Shown here: one piece after another, positions 33,751 through 42,611 of the stretch
Layout: each line of letters opens with the position of its first letter
Position numbering within the stretch: position 1 is the first letter of the stretch
NCBI RefSeq assembly: GCF_010668395.1
Contig: NZ_WUEY01000012.1
Location: forward strand, 154,309-218,308
Length of the DNA stretch: 64,000 nucleotides
Reading direction: 5' to 3'
Source: Martinezella lusitana
GTDB taxonomy: Bacteria; Pseudomonadota; Alphaproteobacteria; Rhizobiales; Rhizobiaceae
Translations under genes and position numbers: made by a program
The notes under the pieces: generated by a model
Told to the model about the DNA's origin: nothing
Databases searched by the model: none
The model's input: only the letters and a program-made list of their open reading frames with translations

Positions 33751-34740
33751 ATGGATCTCAAACAGCTGAAATACTTCATGACGGTATCGGAACTCGGCAG
33801 CTTTTCGAAGGCTGCGGTCGCCCTTTCCATCGCGCAACCTGTTCTGTCTCGCCACATCAAGAGCCTGGAACAAGAATACGGCATGGAATTTCTGTACCGG
33901 AACGGTCGCGGCGTAATCCTCAGCGAGGCTGGCCAGGTTTTCTTTCAACATGCTCGTTCCGTCGTAGAAGCCGTGCGCGCGATGTCCTCCGCGATCGAAA
34001 CCATTCGCTCGGATCCAAGAGGCCAGCTCACAATCGGCATACCGCCGACCGCCAGCTCCGTCCTGACCGTTCCTCTGATACAGAGGTTTCGCAAGGAATA
34101 TCCCAAAGTCAAACTGAAGGTTCAGATCGGCTATAGCGGCTACGTCCTGGAATGGCTTTCCGCAGGCCGGATCGACGTGGCGGTCCTTTACGACGCGCCC
34201 CGCACCTCGACGCTCATGACGCAGCCGCTGATCGAGGAAGAACTGCTGCTCGTCGGGCCGAAAGACATGGCCAAGAAACTGCGATGCACTTCGATTTCGG
34301 CCAAGATGCTTGGCATCCTGCCCATGATCCTGCCGGCTCACCCGCATGGCATGCGCATTCTCGTGGAATCGCATCTGAGCTCGATCAAAGTCGTTCCGAA
34401 CGTCGTGCTTGAAATCGACAATCTGGTGGCGTGCCTGGAGCTGGTCGAACAGGGGGTCGGTTACACGATTCTTCCTTACGCCGCCGTGTCCGGAAAGGTG
34501 ATGGCCGGAGAGGTGATGGCGATGCCGATCGTCGACCCGCGGATGACCCGCCAGCTTGTCCTGGCGACCTCCACCCAGCGGCCCACGACGCAGGTAACCC
34601 GGGCCCTGGCCCGAACCGTCGCCGAACTCGTTCGCGATCTCGTTCACGATGGTATCTGGATGCCCAAGATCGATCCCGCCAAGAGCGTCGACGGTACCCC
34701 GCCCGCGGCGGTGGACAACCTGAAACGGAATATCCACTGA
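33751..34740 (+). CDS. LysR family transcriptional regulator
   Basis: A 329-residue LysR regulator starting MDLKQLKYFMTVSELGSFSK, with the helix-turn-helix completed by AAVALSIAQPVLSRHIKSLE. The effector domain follows (LTIGIPPTASSVLTVPLIQR). The ATG at 33751 gives the family-standard start; ATGs at 33742 and 33709 are in frame but less likely. It is divergent from the alcohol dehydrogenase gene of the CoA-catabolic region and is the best candidate to control that region and perhaps the acyl-CoA synthetase genes. The protein resembles the Nac/CbbR-like long-start group. Followed by a terminator. Confidence 0.92.
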   Translation: MDLKQLKYFMTVSELGSFSKAAVALSIAQPVLSRHIKSLEQEYGMEFLYRNGRGVILSEAGQVFFQHARSVVEAVRAMSSAIETIRSDPRGQLTIGIPPTASSVLTVPLIQRFRKEYPKVKLKVQIGYSGYVLEWLSAGRIDVAVLYDAPRTSTLMTQPLIEEELLLVGPKDMAKKLRCTSISAKMLGILPMILPAHPHGMRILVESHLSSIKVVPNVVLEIDNLVACLELVEQGVGYTILPYAAVSGKVMAGEVMAMPIVDPRMTRQLVLATSTQRPTTQVTRALARTVAELVRDLVHDGIWMPKIDPAKSVDGTPPAAVDNLKRNIH

Positions 34741-34771
34741 GCCCGGCTTTCTCAAAATGAAAACCGGGCTC
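34739..34771. terminator. Terminator hairpin after lysR
   Basis: GAGCCCGG (34739-34746) pairs with CCGGGCTC (34764-34771); the loop itself has TTT and AAA stretches that can extend the stem. It begins at the lysR stop codon and could stop transcription from both sides, serving also the lactonase gene that ends at 34821. Confidence 0.7.
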
Positions 34772-34820
34772 GGGCAGTTCTGCGTCGCGCTCGATTTCGC
34801 GACCGGAATGAGCGGAAACG

Positions 34821-35690
34821 CTACCCCTGGAATGCGGTTTCCGGCAGACCCCGTACTCCGGGCCGGGCCGCCAGGACGCATCCGGCGAGCGGCTGCGCTG
34901 CGATCTCTTCGGGCGACAGGTCATAGCGCATTGACGTGATATAGAGCGTGGCGAGATCGTCTCCGCCGAACATCACGCTGGTCGGGCGGCCGACGGGAAC
35001 GTCGATGCCGCCGATACGCTTGCCTTTGGGATCATAGCGGCCGATCGCTCCCGCCCCGCATTCGGCGATCCAGAGGCACCCCTCCGCATCCACCGTGCAA
35101 CCGTCCGGACTGGCCTTGCCGGATGTCAGGTCGATATGGATACGCCTGTTGGAAACCGTTCCCTCGTCGATGTCGTAATCATAAGCATAGACATATCCCG
35201 GCCGGGATTCACAATGATAGAGCGTGCGGTCGTCGGGGCTCCAGGCTATGCCGTTGGATAGGCAGATGTCACCGGCAACGCGCGTCATGGTGAGATCAGC
35301 ATCGAGCCGATAGAGCCCGCCGACGGGAGCCGTCGTCGCCCTGTCGATCGTGCCCACGAAAAACCGTCCACGCCGATCGCATTTTCCGTCATTGAACCGC
35401 TCTTTGCCAAAATCCACGGGCACCGGCAACTTCGTTTCGGTCTCCAGGTCGAAGTCCAGCAGCGCCAAGCTGTTGCGTAAGGCGGCCAACAATCCACCTT
35501 GGCTGCGATGCGCGATTGAGCCTGGCATGCCGGCAAGCCGAAAACTCGTCGTCTGCCGCGCATCGATATCGCGCCTCCAGATAGTTCGGCCGGTAACATC
35601 GATGCAATAGAACATACGCTGGTCCGCCACCCATAGCGGACCCTCTCCAAGCTCGGTGGCGATTTCGAATAACGGCTCGGCATCAATCAC
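34821..35690 (-). CDS. SMP-30/gluconolactonase family protein
   Basis: A 289-residue beta-propeller lactonase. Markers are ELGEGPLWVADQRMFYCIDV near the start with the metal Glu, NDGKCDRRGRFFVGTIDR in the middle, LSNGIAWSPDDRTLYHCES and TSGKASPDGCTVDAEGCLWI with the ligands Asn and Asp. The GTG at 35688-35690 gives a protein starting VIDAEPLFE with an AAGGA site; the frame extends 32 codons upstream without family likeness. It follows an acyl-CoA synthetase gene by about 100 bases in the same direction. It would open a sugar lactone or similar ester. Confidence 0.87.
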   Translation of the reverse strand: MIDAEPLFEIATELGEGPLWVADQRMFYCIDVTGRTIWRRDIDARQTTSFRLAGMPGSIAHRSQGGLLAALRNSLALLDFDLETETKLPVPVDFGKERFNDGKCDRRGRFFVGTIDRATTAPVGGLYRLDADLTMTRVAGDICLSNGIAWSPDDRTLYHCESRPGYVYAYDYDIDEGTVSNRRIHIDLTSGKASPDGCTVDAEGCLWIAECGAGAIGRYDPKGKRIGGIDVPVGRPTSVMFGGDDLATLYITSMRYDLSPEEIAAQPLAGCVLAARPGVRGLPETAFQG

Positions 35691-35795
35691 GATGGCATCC
35701 TTTTGGTCTGTTGCGGAACGATCATGCGACCGGGCGCAATCACCCGCCGCCAGACGACGGAAGCAACCTCCGTCGTCATGCTTCATGGCCTCGCA

Positions 35796-37430
35796 TTAAT
35801 GCGCCAGTTGCCTGGGATTTTCCGAAGTGAAGAAATACACGAGGCGATTCTTCTGGATTTTCCCCGTCGTTGTCAGGGGCAGATCATGTTCGTCCACGAA
35901 GCAATAGAGTCTCGGAACCTTGTATGCGGCCAGTGATTTCCTGAGTTCGGTTCTCAGAGACTGTTCAAGCATCGCTTCTTCCCTCGTACCGTCGAGAACG
36001 ATGACCGCCGCGACGACCTCGTCGCGGGTGGCATCCGGCACCCCGATAACATAGGCGAGCTTGACCCCCTCTTGCTGCACGATGATGTCCTCGACCTCCG
36101 CTGGCGCGACGTTGATGCCGCCCGTCTTCAGCATCTCCTTGAGACGCCCGCGGAAATAGAGATAACCGTCCTCATCGAAGGTCCCGAGATCACCGGTGCG
36201 GAAATAGCCGTCGGGTGTGAACGCCTGAAGGTTCTTGCTCTCATCCTTGTAGTAGCCGATGGTCACAGGGCATTTCATCTGAATCTCGCCGACCTCGCCG
36301 ACCTTGCAGGGTGCGAGAGTTTCCGGATTGACGACGCGATCGATCACCCCGGGAAGCGGCGTGCCGACCGAAGTGTATACCTTGTCGCGCGGATCGAGGC
36401 GCCCGTCACTGACATGGGAATTGCCGTAAGTCTCGGTAAGTCCGTACATATGGCAGATCTCTTTCGCGCCCAGTTCGACAGGGCGCTGCATCTGTTCCAC
36501 CGATCCGGACGAGCCGCCGCCACGCAGAGAGGAAAGATCGCGCTTTAGACGATCTGGATGCTCGAGCATTGCCTGGGCCATGTTGGGCATTCCGTAGAAG
36601 AGCGTGCAGCGTTCCTCCTCGATCAACCGGAGCGCCTCACCCGCTTCGAAAAATTCCTGCAGCACGATGCAGCCGCCATGCGTCAAGAGATTGAAAAGAG
36701 CGTTCTCGGAGCCCAAGCCCCAGAACAGCGAAACCGCCAGCCATAGCCTGTCGCCGGGTACCACATGCATCCGGTTGCCGATATGCCACATGTTTTCGAT
36801 CAGCAAATAGTGCTGAAGCTGGACACCTTTCGGCGTCGACGTCGATCCCGACGTGTAGAGCTGATATGTCACGTCCTCGGGCTGGACCGCAGCCGATGCC
36901 GCGTCCAGCCTCGAATCGGGGATATCCCTGCCCCTCTCGAAGACCTCAGCAAACGGAATGCTGCCTGCGTATCCCGTTCCTCCTACGTGGATGAAGCTTT
37001 TCAGCATCGGTACCGTTTCGCCATGCGGCTCGATCTCCTTGAGCAGGTCGGCGTAGTTGTATTTGAGAAACCTCTCGGCGAAGATCAGCGTATCCGCATC
37101 AGAGTGCTTCAGGATATAGTTGAGTTCGCGGGCCGTCACCCAGGTGTTCACAGAGACCATCACCGCGCCGATGCTGCAGATGGCGAGATCGGCGACGACC
37201 CATTCCGGCTTGTTGCCCATCAGGATGGCGACGCGGCTGCCTTTGGAAACACCGAGCGCCAGCAGTCCCTTCGCAAAGGATCGGACCTCGTTGTAAAGCG
37301 ATCTGTAGCTGTAGCGGCTTTCGCCGCCGACGAGCGCCTCGGCGTCCTCGAAACGAGCCGCCTGTTCGCGAAGAAGCGCCGGGATGGTTCGACTGAGCGG
37401 TTGCGGACCTGAATCCGGGTATATCGGCAT
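35796..37430 (-). CDS. AMP-forming acyl-CoA synthetase
   Basis: A 544-residue adenylate-forming ligase that activates a carboxylic acid as its CoA thioester. The AMP-binding P-loop motif is YTSGSTSTPKGVQLQHY near residue 192, the YGLTETYGN motif is near 337, and the C-terminal GYFRTGDLG and RLKEMLKTGGINVAPAEVED with the catalytic lysine TGKIQKNRL near the end are intact. The start has a GAGGAGA site. It is divergent from and clearly paralogous to the ligase gene at 38268. With the liv importer and CoA-catabolic genes it likely performs the first step on the imported acid. Confidence 0.9.
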   Translation of the reverse strand: MPIYPDSGPQPLSRTIPALLREQAARFEDAEALVGGESRYSYRSLYNEVRSFAKGLLALGVSKGSRVAILMGNKPEWVVADLAICSIGAVMVSVNTWVTARELNYILKHSDADTLIFAERFLKYNYADLLKEIEPHGETVPMLKSFIHVGGTGYAGSIPFAEVFERGRDIPDSRLDAASAAVQPEDVTYQLYTSGSTSTPKGVQLQHYLLIENMWHIGNRMHVVPGDRLWLAVSLFWGLGSENALFNLLTHGGCIVLQEFFEAGEALRLIEEERCTLFYGMPNMAQAMLEHPDRLKRDLSSLRGGGSSGSVEQMQRPVELGAKEICHMYGLTETYGNSHVSDGRLDPRDKVYTSVGTPLPGVIDRVVNPETLAPCKVGEVGEIQMKCPVTIGYYKDESKNLQAFTPDGYFRTGDLGTFDEDGYLYFRGRLKEMLKTGGINVAPAEVEDIIVQQEGVKLAYVIGVPDATRDEVVAAVIVLDGTREEAMLEQSLRTELRKSLAAYKVPRLYCFVDEHDLPLTTTGKIQKNRLVYFFTSENPRQLAH

Positions 37431-38267
37431 CGCACTGTTCTCCTCACTTTTCTAGTTGGTTTTTACTGCGGTAAAAATTCACCACCCTGCCCCGCCATTG
37501 GCATCGCAGGCTAGGCGTCGAACAATTCGCGGTGATGGGCCAAAGCCAGTCAGCCGCCGCTCCCCAAGGAGGCTCGAGAAATGTCGATGGAAATTTTCAT
37601 CCTTGGTGGCGACGCAAAGGCCGCAAGGCCAACCACGATACTGTTCCTTCAGGAAAATTATGGCACAGGCTCGCACATGCCTCTTGGCGCCAATTCCGAG
37701 CATTCCTCCCAACGCTGCAACGGATGATCCCGTGACCTGTCCTCCCGACAGCACTTCAGTTCGACAGGCCCCTTGTACGGAAGCCTTGTTCGCACTGTTT
37801 GCGCTTGAGCCGCATTTTTACTGTCTGCATACGCCATCTGGAAGTTCAGGCTTCGTATAGCAGGTATAGAGGCATGATAGGGTTTGTCAGACCCACCTGA
37901 CGATCGAGCTGCGGGTTACGACTTTTGCGCGTTCGTCACGCCCTCGATCGCCGCCAGCGCGACGACGCGCCTCATATACCTGCTATATCAAAGCGACACC
38001 GTAATATCGGTTGTTCCTCTGCGTCAGTTGTTGGAAGGTGCAGCACAGGACGCGGCAACGGTATGCTGTGCAAGCAGCCGCACCGTGCGGTCGTCGGCTG
38101 ACGCGCAGAGACTACCGAGCTGCATCTGGAAACATCATCGGTCGCCCGCGGCGGCCGATTCACGGTCGCTGACGGTTCGGGAAGTGGCAGTCAGCGTAAG
38201 CGATGACATTCATGAAAAATTGGGGCCCGATGGAAAACATTCCCGGGCTTGGAGGATGGTGAATTTT
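37431..38267. promoter_or_regulatory. Divergent promoter of the two acyl-CoA synthetase genes
   Basis: This 837-base gap holds a palindrome TTTTTAC-TGCG-GTAAAAA at 37460-37477, 30 bases upstream of the leftward ligase gene. It also holds two inverted copies of TATAGCAGGTATA, at 37856-37868 and (as reverse complement) 37975-37987, both nearer the rightward gene. These are good operator candidates. An open frame from 37884 into the rightward ligase lacks family likeness and is read as non-coding leader. Confidence 0.6.
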
Positions 38268-39866
38268 ATGCCCTTGCCTGAGAGTCGCACGATCCCGGAC
38301 CTGCTGAAGGAGCAGGCCGCCCGATACCGAGATGTGGAGGCGCTGGTCGGAGGCCAACAGCGCTTCACCTATACGTCCCTGCATGAACGAGTGAAAGCAT
38401 TTGCCAGAGGCCTGATGGCACTCGGCCTTGGCAAAGGCAGCCGCATCGCCATCCTGATGGGCAACACGCCCGAATGGGTGATCGCAGACCTCGCCATCTG
38501 CAGCATCGGCGGCGTCATGATCTCCGTGAATACCTGGATCCGGTCGCGTGAGCTTGTCTACATTCTGGATCACTCCGATGCGGACGCCCTGATCTTCGTC
38601 GATCGGTTCCTGAAATACGACTATGCAGCCATGCTTGGCGAGCTTGAGCCGCATCAACAGACCCTGCCCCGCCTGCAGCGTCTTATCCATGTCGGCGAGA
38701 GCGGCTATCCGGGAAGCACCCGCTTCGAGGATGTCTTTTTGCTGGGGACGAATGTACCGCCCGAGGAACTGGACAGATTGTCCGCTTCCATCGATCCGGA
38801 GGATTTTGCCTACGTCCTCTATACGTCCGGCTCGACATCCACCCCGAAAGGCGTCCAGCTCAGGCATTATCCGCTGATCGAGAATATGTGGCATCTCGGG
38901 AATCGAATGCATGTCGTGCCGGGCGACCGGCTCTGGCTCGCGGTTTCCCTCTATTGGGCCACAGGTTGCGAGAATGCATTGTTCAATGCCCTGACGCATG
39001 GCGCCTGCATGGTGCTGCAGGAGCATTTCGAACCGGCGGAGGCGCTGAGACTGATCGAGGCGGAGCGCTGCACGCTGTTTTACGGCATGGCCAATATGGC
39101 CCAGCAGCTCTACGAGCATCCCGATCGCGCCAAGCGCGACCTGTCTTCCCTGCGATCGGGGGGGACGTCGGGGTCACCCGAGCAAATCCAGCGTGTCGTC
39201 GAGCTCGGCGCCAAGGAAATATGCCATATCTACGGTCTCACCGAGACATACGGCAATTGCAACGTGAGCGACGGCCGCCTCGATCCGCGCGACAAGGTCT
39301 TCGCTTCCGTCGGAAAGCCGCTTCCGTGCGTGATACAGCGCATCGCTCGCCCGGATACGCTCGAGCCCTGCGCGGTGGGCGAGGTCGGCGAGATTCAGGT
39401 CAAGCGTTTTGCGAGCATCGGCTACTACAAGGACGATGAACACAATCGTCACGCCTATACGCAGGACGGTTATCTCAAGACCGGAGATCTCGGCCATTAC
39501 GACGATGAAGGGTACCTCTATTTCCGCGGTCGCATCAAGGAAATGATCAAGACGGGCGGCATCAACGTCGCTCCCGCAGAGGTCGAGGACATTCTTAGGC
39601 AACAGCGTGGAGTGGCCCTCGCTTATGTCGTGGGCGTGCCCGATCCGGTCCGCGACCAGATCGTCGGGGCAGTCATTGTTCCCGACGGCAGCGTAGGCGA
39701 GGCCGAACTGGAACAGTCGCTGCGGACGGAACTCAGAAAGCTGCTCGCGGCCTACAAGCTTCCGAAGCTCTACCGCTTCGTCGAGGAATCGAAGCTGACC
39801 CTGACATCGACGGGAAAGCTGCAAAAGAACCGACTGTTCGAATTCTTCCAGGACGCACACGCGTAG
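38268..39866 (+). CDS. AMP-forming acyl-CoA synthetase (paralogue of the divergent one)
   Basis: A 532-residue ligase with the same motifs as its divergent neighbour: YTSGSTSTPKGVQLRHY, IYGLTETYGN, GYLKTGDLG, and IKEMIKTGGINVAPAEVED with the C-terminal lysine in TGKLQKNRL. The ATG at 38268 was chosen because it starts MPLPESRTIPDLLKEQAAR as in the paralogue and follows GGAGG at 38251-38255; a 128-codon extension upstream has no likeness to the family. The two proteins match over nearly their whole length, so a duplication followed by divergence, perhaps for different acids, is likely. It starts a rightward operon with CMD, HIBADH-like and MBL genes. Confidence 0.9.
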   Translation: MPLPESRTIPDLLKEQAARYRDVEALVGGQQRFTYTSLHERVKAFARGLMALGLGKGSRIAILMGNTPEWVIADLAICSIGGVMISVNTWIRSRELVYILDHSDADALIFVDRFLKYDYAAMLGELEPHQQTLPRLQRLIHVGESGYPGSTRFEDVFLLGTNVPPEELDRLSASIDPEDFAYVLYTSGSTSTPKGVQLRHYPLIENMWHLGNRMHVVPGDRLWLAVSLYWATGCENALFNALTHGACMVLQEHFEPAEALRLIEAERCTLFYGMANMAQQLYEHPDRAKRDLSSLRSGGTSGSPEQIQRVVELGAKEICHIYGLTETYGNCNVSDGRLDPRDKVFASVGKPLPCVIQRIARPDTLEPCAVGEVGEIQVKRFASIGYYKDDEHNRHAYTQDGYLKTGDLGHYDDEGYLYFRGRIKEMIKTGGINVAPAEVEDILRQQRGVALAYVVGVPDPVRDQIVGAVIVPDGSVGEAELEQSLRTELRKLLAAYKLPKLYRFVEESKLTLTSTGKLQKNRLFEFFQDAHA

Positions 39867-39898
39867 TGCCGAACAATCCAGACGGAGAAGAAACCGAT

Positions 39899-40279
39899 AT
39901 GAATAGAGAGATGTACGAGAAGGGCCTCGGGATTCGCCGGGCGACGCTTGGCGATGCCTACGTGGACAAGGCTCTTTCACAGGTGGACGATTTCACCAGG
40001 GACCTGCAGGAACTGGTGACGACCTATTGCTGGGGAGAGGTATGGGGACGCGAGGGGCTCGACAGGAAAACCCGCTCGACGATCAATCTCGCCATGATCA
40101 GCGCACTCAATCGCCCGCATGAACTGGCTGCGCATGTCCGCGGCGCGATCAACAACGGATTGAGCCTGGACGAGATCAAGGAAATCCTGCTTCAAGTCGG
40201 CATTTATTGCGGCGTACCCGCAATGGTCGACAGTTTCCGCATCGCAAAAGAAGTGTTGAGAGAGATCAATGCCAAATAG
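39899..40279 (+). CDS. Carboxymuconolactone decarboxylase family (PcaC-like)
   Basis: A 126-residue protein of the CMD/AhpD-like family. The core TRSTINLAMISALNRPHELA then AHVRGAINNGLSLDEIKEIL, and IYCGVPAMVDSFRIAKEVL, is close to 4-carboxymuconolactone decarboxylase (PcaC) in order and length. It has no CxxC pair as in AhpD, so peroxidase activity is unlikely. The ATG at 39899 follows GGAGAAG; the longer frame begins inside the ligase gene. It overlaps the next gene by 11 bases. No other beta-ketoadipate pathway gene is here, so its true substrate may be a different lactone. Confidence 0.85.
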   Translation: MNREMYEKGLGIRRATLGDAYVDKALSQVDDFTRDLQELVTTYCWGEVWGREGLDRKTRSTINLAMISALNRPHELAAHVRGAINNGLSLDEIKEILLQVGIYCGVPAMVDSFRIAKEVLREINAK

Positions 40280-41204
40280 CGAGCATCCCGCGAGCGTCGT
40301 CGCATTTGTCGGTCTCGGCACGATGGGTGCCCCGATGGTCCGCTGTTTGGCCAAGGGCGGTATTTCGCTTCAGCTATACGATATCGATCCAGATATCCGT
40401 TCGCGTTTGGCGGCCGAGGTCCGTGGCGTGAACGCGGGCAGCCTATCCGAATTCGCCGGCGCCTCGGTCGTGATCCTGATGCTGCCCAACTCGCAAATCG
40501 TCCGGCAGGTTTGCCTGGGAGGCGATTCCGAGACAGGCGGCCTCGCTCAAAGTCTTTCGCCGGGCTCCCTGATCATCGACATGAGCTCATCGGATCCATC
40601 CGCCACGCGGGAACTGGGCCATCTCCTCAAGGCCAGGGGCATTGCAATGGCGGATGCCCCGGTTTCGGGGGGCGTCCGTAAAGCGATCAACGGCACGCTT
40701 GCGGTCATGCTCGGCAGCGACGATGAATCCGCGCTGAAGACCGCCGCCCCGATCCTCGAACATATGGGCAAGGTCTTCCATACCGGCGGGCTCGGCTCCG
40801 GCCATGCGATCAAGGCTCTGAACAACTATGTTTCGGCAGCCGGGCTGCGAGCCGCTTGCGAAGCCGTTATAGTGGCGGAACGTTTCGGCCTCGATCCGGT
40901 GACGATGATCGATGTGATCAACGCCTCGACCGGACGCAACAACTCGACCGAAAACAAGATAAAGCCTTTCGTGCTGACGGGAGACTTCCGCAAGGCGGGC
41001 TTCGCGCTCGAGCTTTTGGCAAAGGACGTGGGGATTGCAGCCAACCTTACCAGGCAGCTCGGATTGTCCTTGTCCGGCTTCAGCGATGCCAGGGATTTTT
41101 GGAAGGCGGCGATGGTGAAGCTGGGGGCCGGCGCCGACCACACCGAGATATTCCGTTATCTCCGGGATGAGAGCGGAGCGGAGAAAAACGCAGTGCGGCC
41201 GTAG
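40269..41204 (+). CDS. NAD(P)-dependent beta-hydroxyacid dehydrogenase (HIBADH family)
   Basis: A 311-residue enzyme. The Rossmann fingerprint FVGLGTMGAPMVRCLAKGG is at residues 12-30, substrate loop DAPVSGGVRKAINGTL near 132-147, and the catalytic lysine is in GHAIKALNNYVSAAG near 180. The family reduces or oxidises 3-hydroxyacids such as 3-hydroxyisobutyrate, tartronate semialdehyde or 4-phosphothreonate. It lies in the rightward operon after the PcaC-like gene, and its start overlaps that gene by 11 bases. A second family member is at 60046 in the rbs-like operon. Confidence 0.9.
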   Translation: MPNSEHPASVVAFVGLGTMGAPMVRCLAKGGISLQLYDIDPDIRSRLAAEVRGVNAGSLSEFAGASVVILMLPNSQIVRQVCLGGDSETGGLAQSLSPGSLIIDMSSSDPSATRELGHLLKARGIAMADAPVSGGVRKAINGTLAVMLGSDDESALKTAAPILEHMGKVFHTGGLGSGHAIKALNNYVSAAGLRAACEAVIVAERFGLDPVTMIDVINASTGRNNSTENKIKPFVLTGDFRKAGFALELLAKDVGIAANLTRQLGLSLSGFSDARDFWKAAMVKLGAGADHTEIFRYLRDESGAEKNAVRP

Positions 41205-41275
41205 ATCCTTCCTCCCGCGTCTCCGCCTGATACGATGGATGCTACATTCCTTGCGTCCTTTAATGCGAGTACATC

Positions 41276-42085
41276 ATGCCTACGGAACAATACGAGGTTT
41301 TCGCGATCCTCTATGCGAAATCGATCCGCCATTCGAAGGGTTTCTTCCTCGACGAGGATCCCCATAACGGCCCGGCACAAATCAACTATTACATATGGGT
41401 CATCCGAAACGATTCTCGGATCATCGTCGTCGATACAGGCTTCGATGCCGCAAGGGCCGTCACCCGCAGCCGCGATTTCATCCGCAGCCCGATGGAAGGA
41501 TTGGCCTCGCTGGGGATAGATGCGGCCGACGTCGGTACGGTGATACTGACCCATCTGCACTATGACCATGCGGGAAACATCGATGAATTCCCGCGGGCCG
41601 AGTTCGTGCTTCAGGACGAGGAGATGCGGTTTGCGACCGGCCGCTCGATGCGCTTCAAGCCGTTGCGTGCCCCCTTTGAGCTCACCGATATCCTAAGCAT
41701 GGTCACGCGCAGCCATGAAGGCCGGATTCGCTTCGTCACCGGCACGGAGGAAATCGCTCCGGGGGTTACCGTCCACCATGTGCCCGGTCATACGAAAGGA
41801 CTCCAGGCGGTCACGGTCGAGACAAGCCGGGGCAGGCTTTGCCTTGCTTCGGACGCTGCGCATTTCTATGCCAACATAGCCTTGCAGAGCCCCTTTCCGA
41901 TCGTCGCCGATGTCTCGGCCGTATTGGAAGGACACGAGCGGATATCGAGGCTGGCCGGAAGCTTGGACAGGCTGATACCCGGCCATGACCCCCTTGTCAT
42001 GGAACACTTCCCGCAATGGGCGAACGATCCGCTGATCCGCGAATTGTCAGGCGCGCCACTTCGCTTGGACGGCACGGACACCTGA
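41276..42085 (+). CDS. MBL-fold lactonase-like hydrolase (N-acyl-homoserine-lactonase type)
   Basis: A 269-residue metallo-hydrolase. The dinuclear metal motif LTHLHYDHAGNIDEFP is near residues 93-108, preceded by RIIVVDTGFD, and followed by HHVPGHTKGLQAV and LASDAAHFYAN. This is the pattern of the AHL-lactonase/AttM-BlcC group, which opens lactones. Its place between a HIBADH-like enzyme and a PaaI thioesterase suggests it opens a lactone or hydrolyses an ester of the carbon pathway rather than a quorum signal. It starts 71 bases after the dehydrogenase gene. Confidence 0.85.
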   Translation: MPTEQYEVFAILYAKSIRHSKGFFLDEDPHNGPAQINYYIWVIRNDSRIIVVDTGFDAARAVTRSRDFIRSPMEGLASLGIDAADVGTVILTHLHYDHAGNIDEFPRAEFVLQDEEMRFATGRSMRFKPLRAPFELTDILSMVTRSHEGRIRFVTGTEEIAPGVTVHHVPGHTKGLQAVTVETSRGRLCLASDAAHFYANIALQSPFPIVADVSAVLEGHERISRLAGSLDRLIPGHDPLVMEHFPQWANDPLIRELSGAPLRLDGTDT

Positions 42086-42143
42086 GCGGCGGCATTCCGT
42101 CATGCGGGCTTATGCAAAAAACTGATTGGAGGAACATGCGCCT

Positions 42144-42563
42144 ATGTTGACCGACCTTCCGTGGATCCCGATCGAGGATGATGGTTTCATCGGACTGATA
42201 GGGCCGGTGCTGTACAAGCCGTTCGTTGACGGCGTCGGACGGTTTCGCTTCACTGCCGAAGAAAAGCATCGGAACCGGGCGGGTTTCGTGCAGGGCGGCA
42301 TGCTGATGAGCTTCGCTGACCGGGCGCTTGGAAATACTGCCCGCGAACGCCATCCTGAAAGGGCCCAGACCACAGTTCAGTTCGACATCCATTTTATCCG
42401 CGCCGCCCGTCTCGGCGAAGTCGTCGAGATGGAATGCCATATTCTCAAGGAGACACGGAGCCTGGTTTTCATGGAAGGCAGGATTACGACCGAAGATGAA
42501 CTCGTCGCTACAGTCAAAGGCATCTGGAAAATCATAGAACGTCGTGATCCTCCCGGTAACTGA
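42144..42563 (+). CDS. PaaI-family acyl-CoA thioesterase (hotdog fold)
   Basis: A 139-residue hotdog protein. RNRAGFVQGGMLMSFADRAL near residues 46-65 carries the GG and the catalytic acid of PaaI thioesterases; TVQFDIHFIRAARLGEVVEM is the central helix-strand part. The ATG at 42144 follows a GGAGG site; a TTG at 42126 gives a longer but less likely start. Such proteins release stalled CoA esters, a reasonable safety step beside two acyl-CoA ligases. It is 58 bases from the MBL gene. Confidence 0.85.
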   Translation: MLTDLPWIPIEDDGFIGLIGPVLYKPFVDGVGRFRFTAEEKHRNRAGFVQGGMLMSFADRALGNTARERHPERAQTTVQFDIHFIRAARLGEVVEMECHILKETRSLVFMEGRITTEDELVATVKGIWKIIERRDPPGN

Positions 42564-42611
42564 ATCTTTGGGGGGGAAAAGAACGGGCGGAACTCTCCGG
42601 GGAGGAATTGA

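Noticed and set aside
37884..38267. N-terminal extension of 128 codons on the rightward acyl-CoA synthetase
   Set aside because: No likeness to the paralogue, covers an operator-like repeat, and a better ribosome site precedes the ATG at 38268.
41276..42085. Quorum-quenching AHL lactonase (AttM/BlcC) as a firm name
   Set aside because: The metal motif fits, but the neighbours are CoA and lactone catabolic genes and no quorum-sensing gene is near; only the family was reported.
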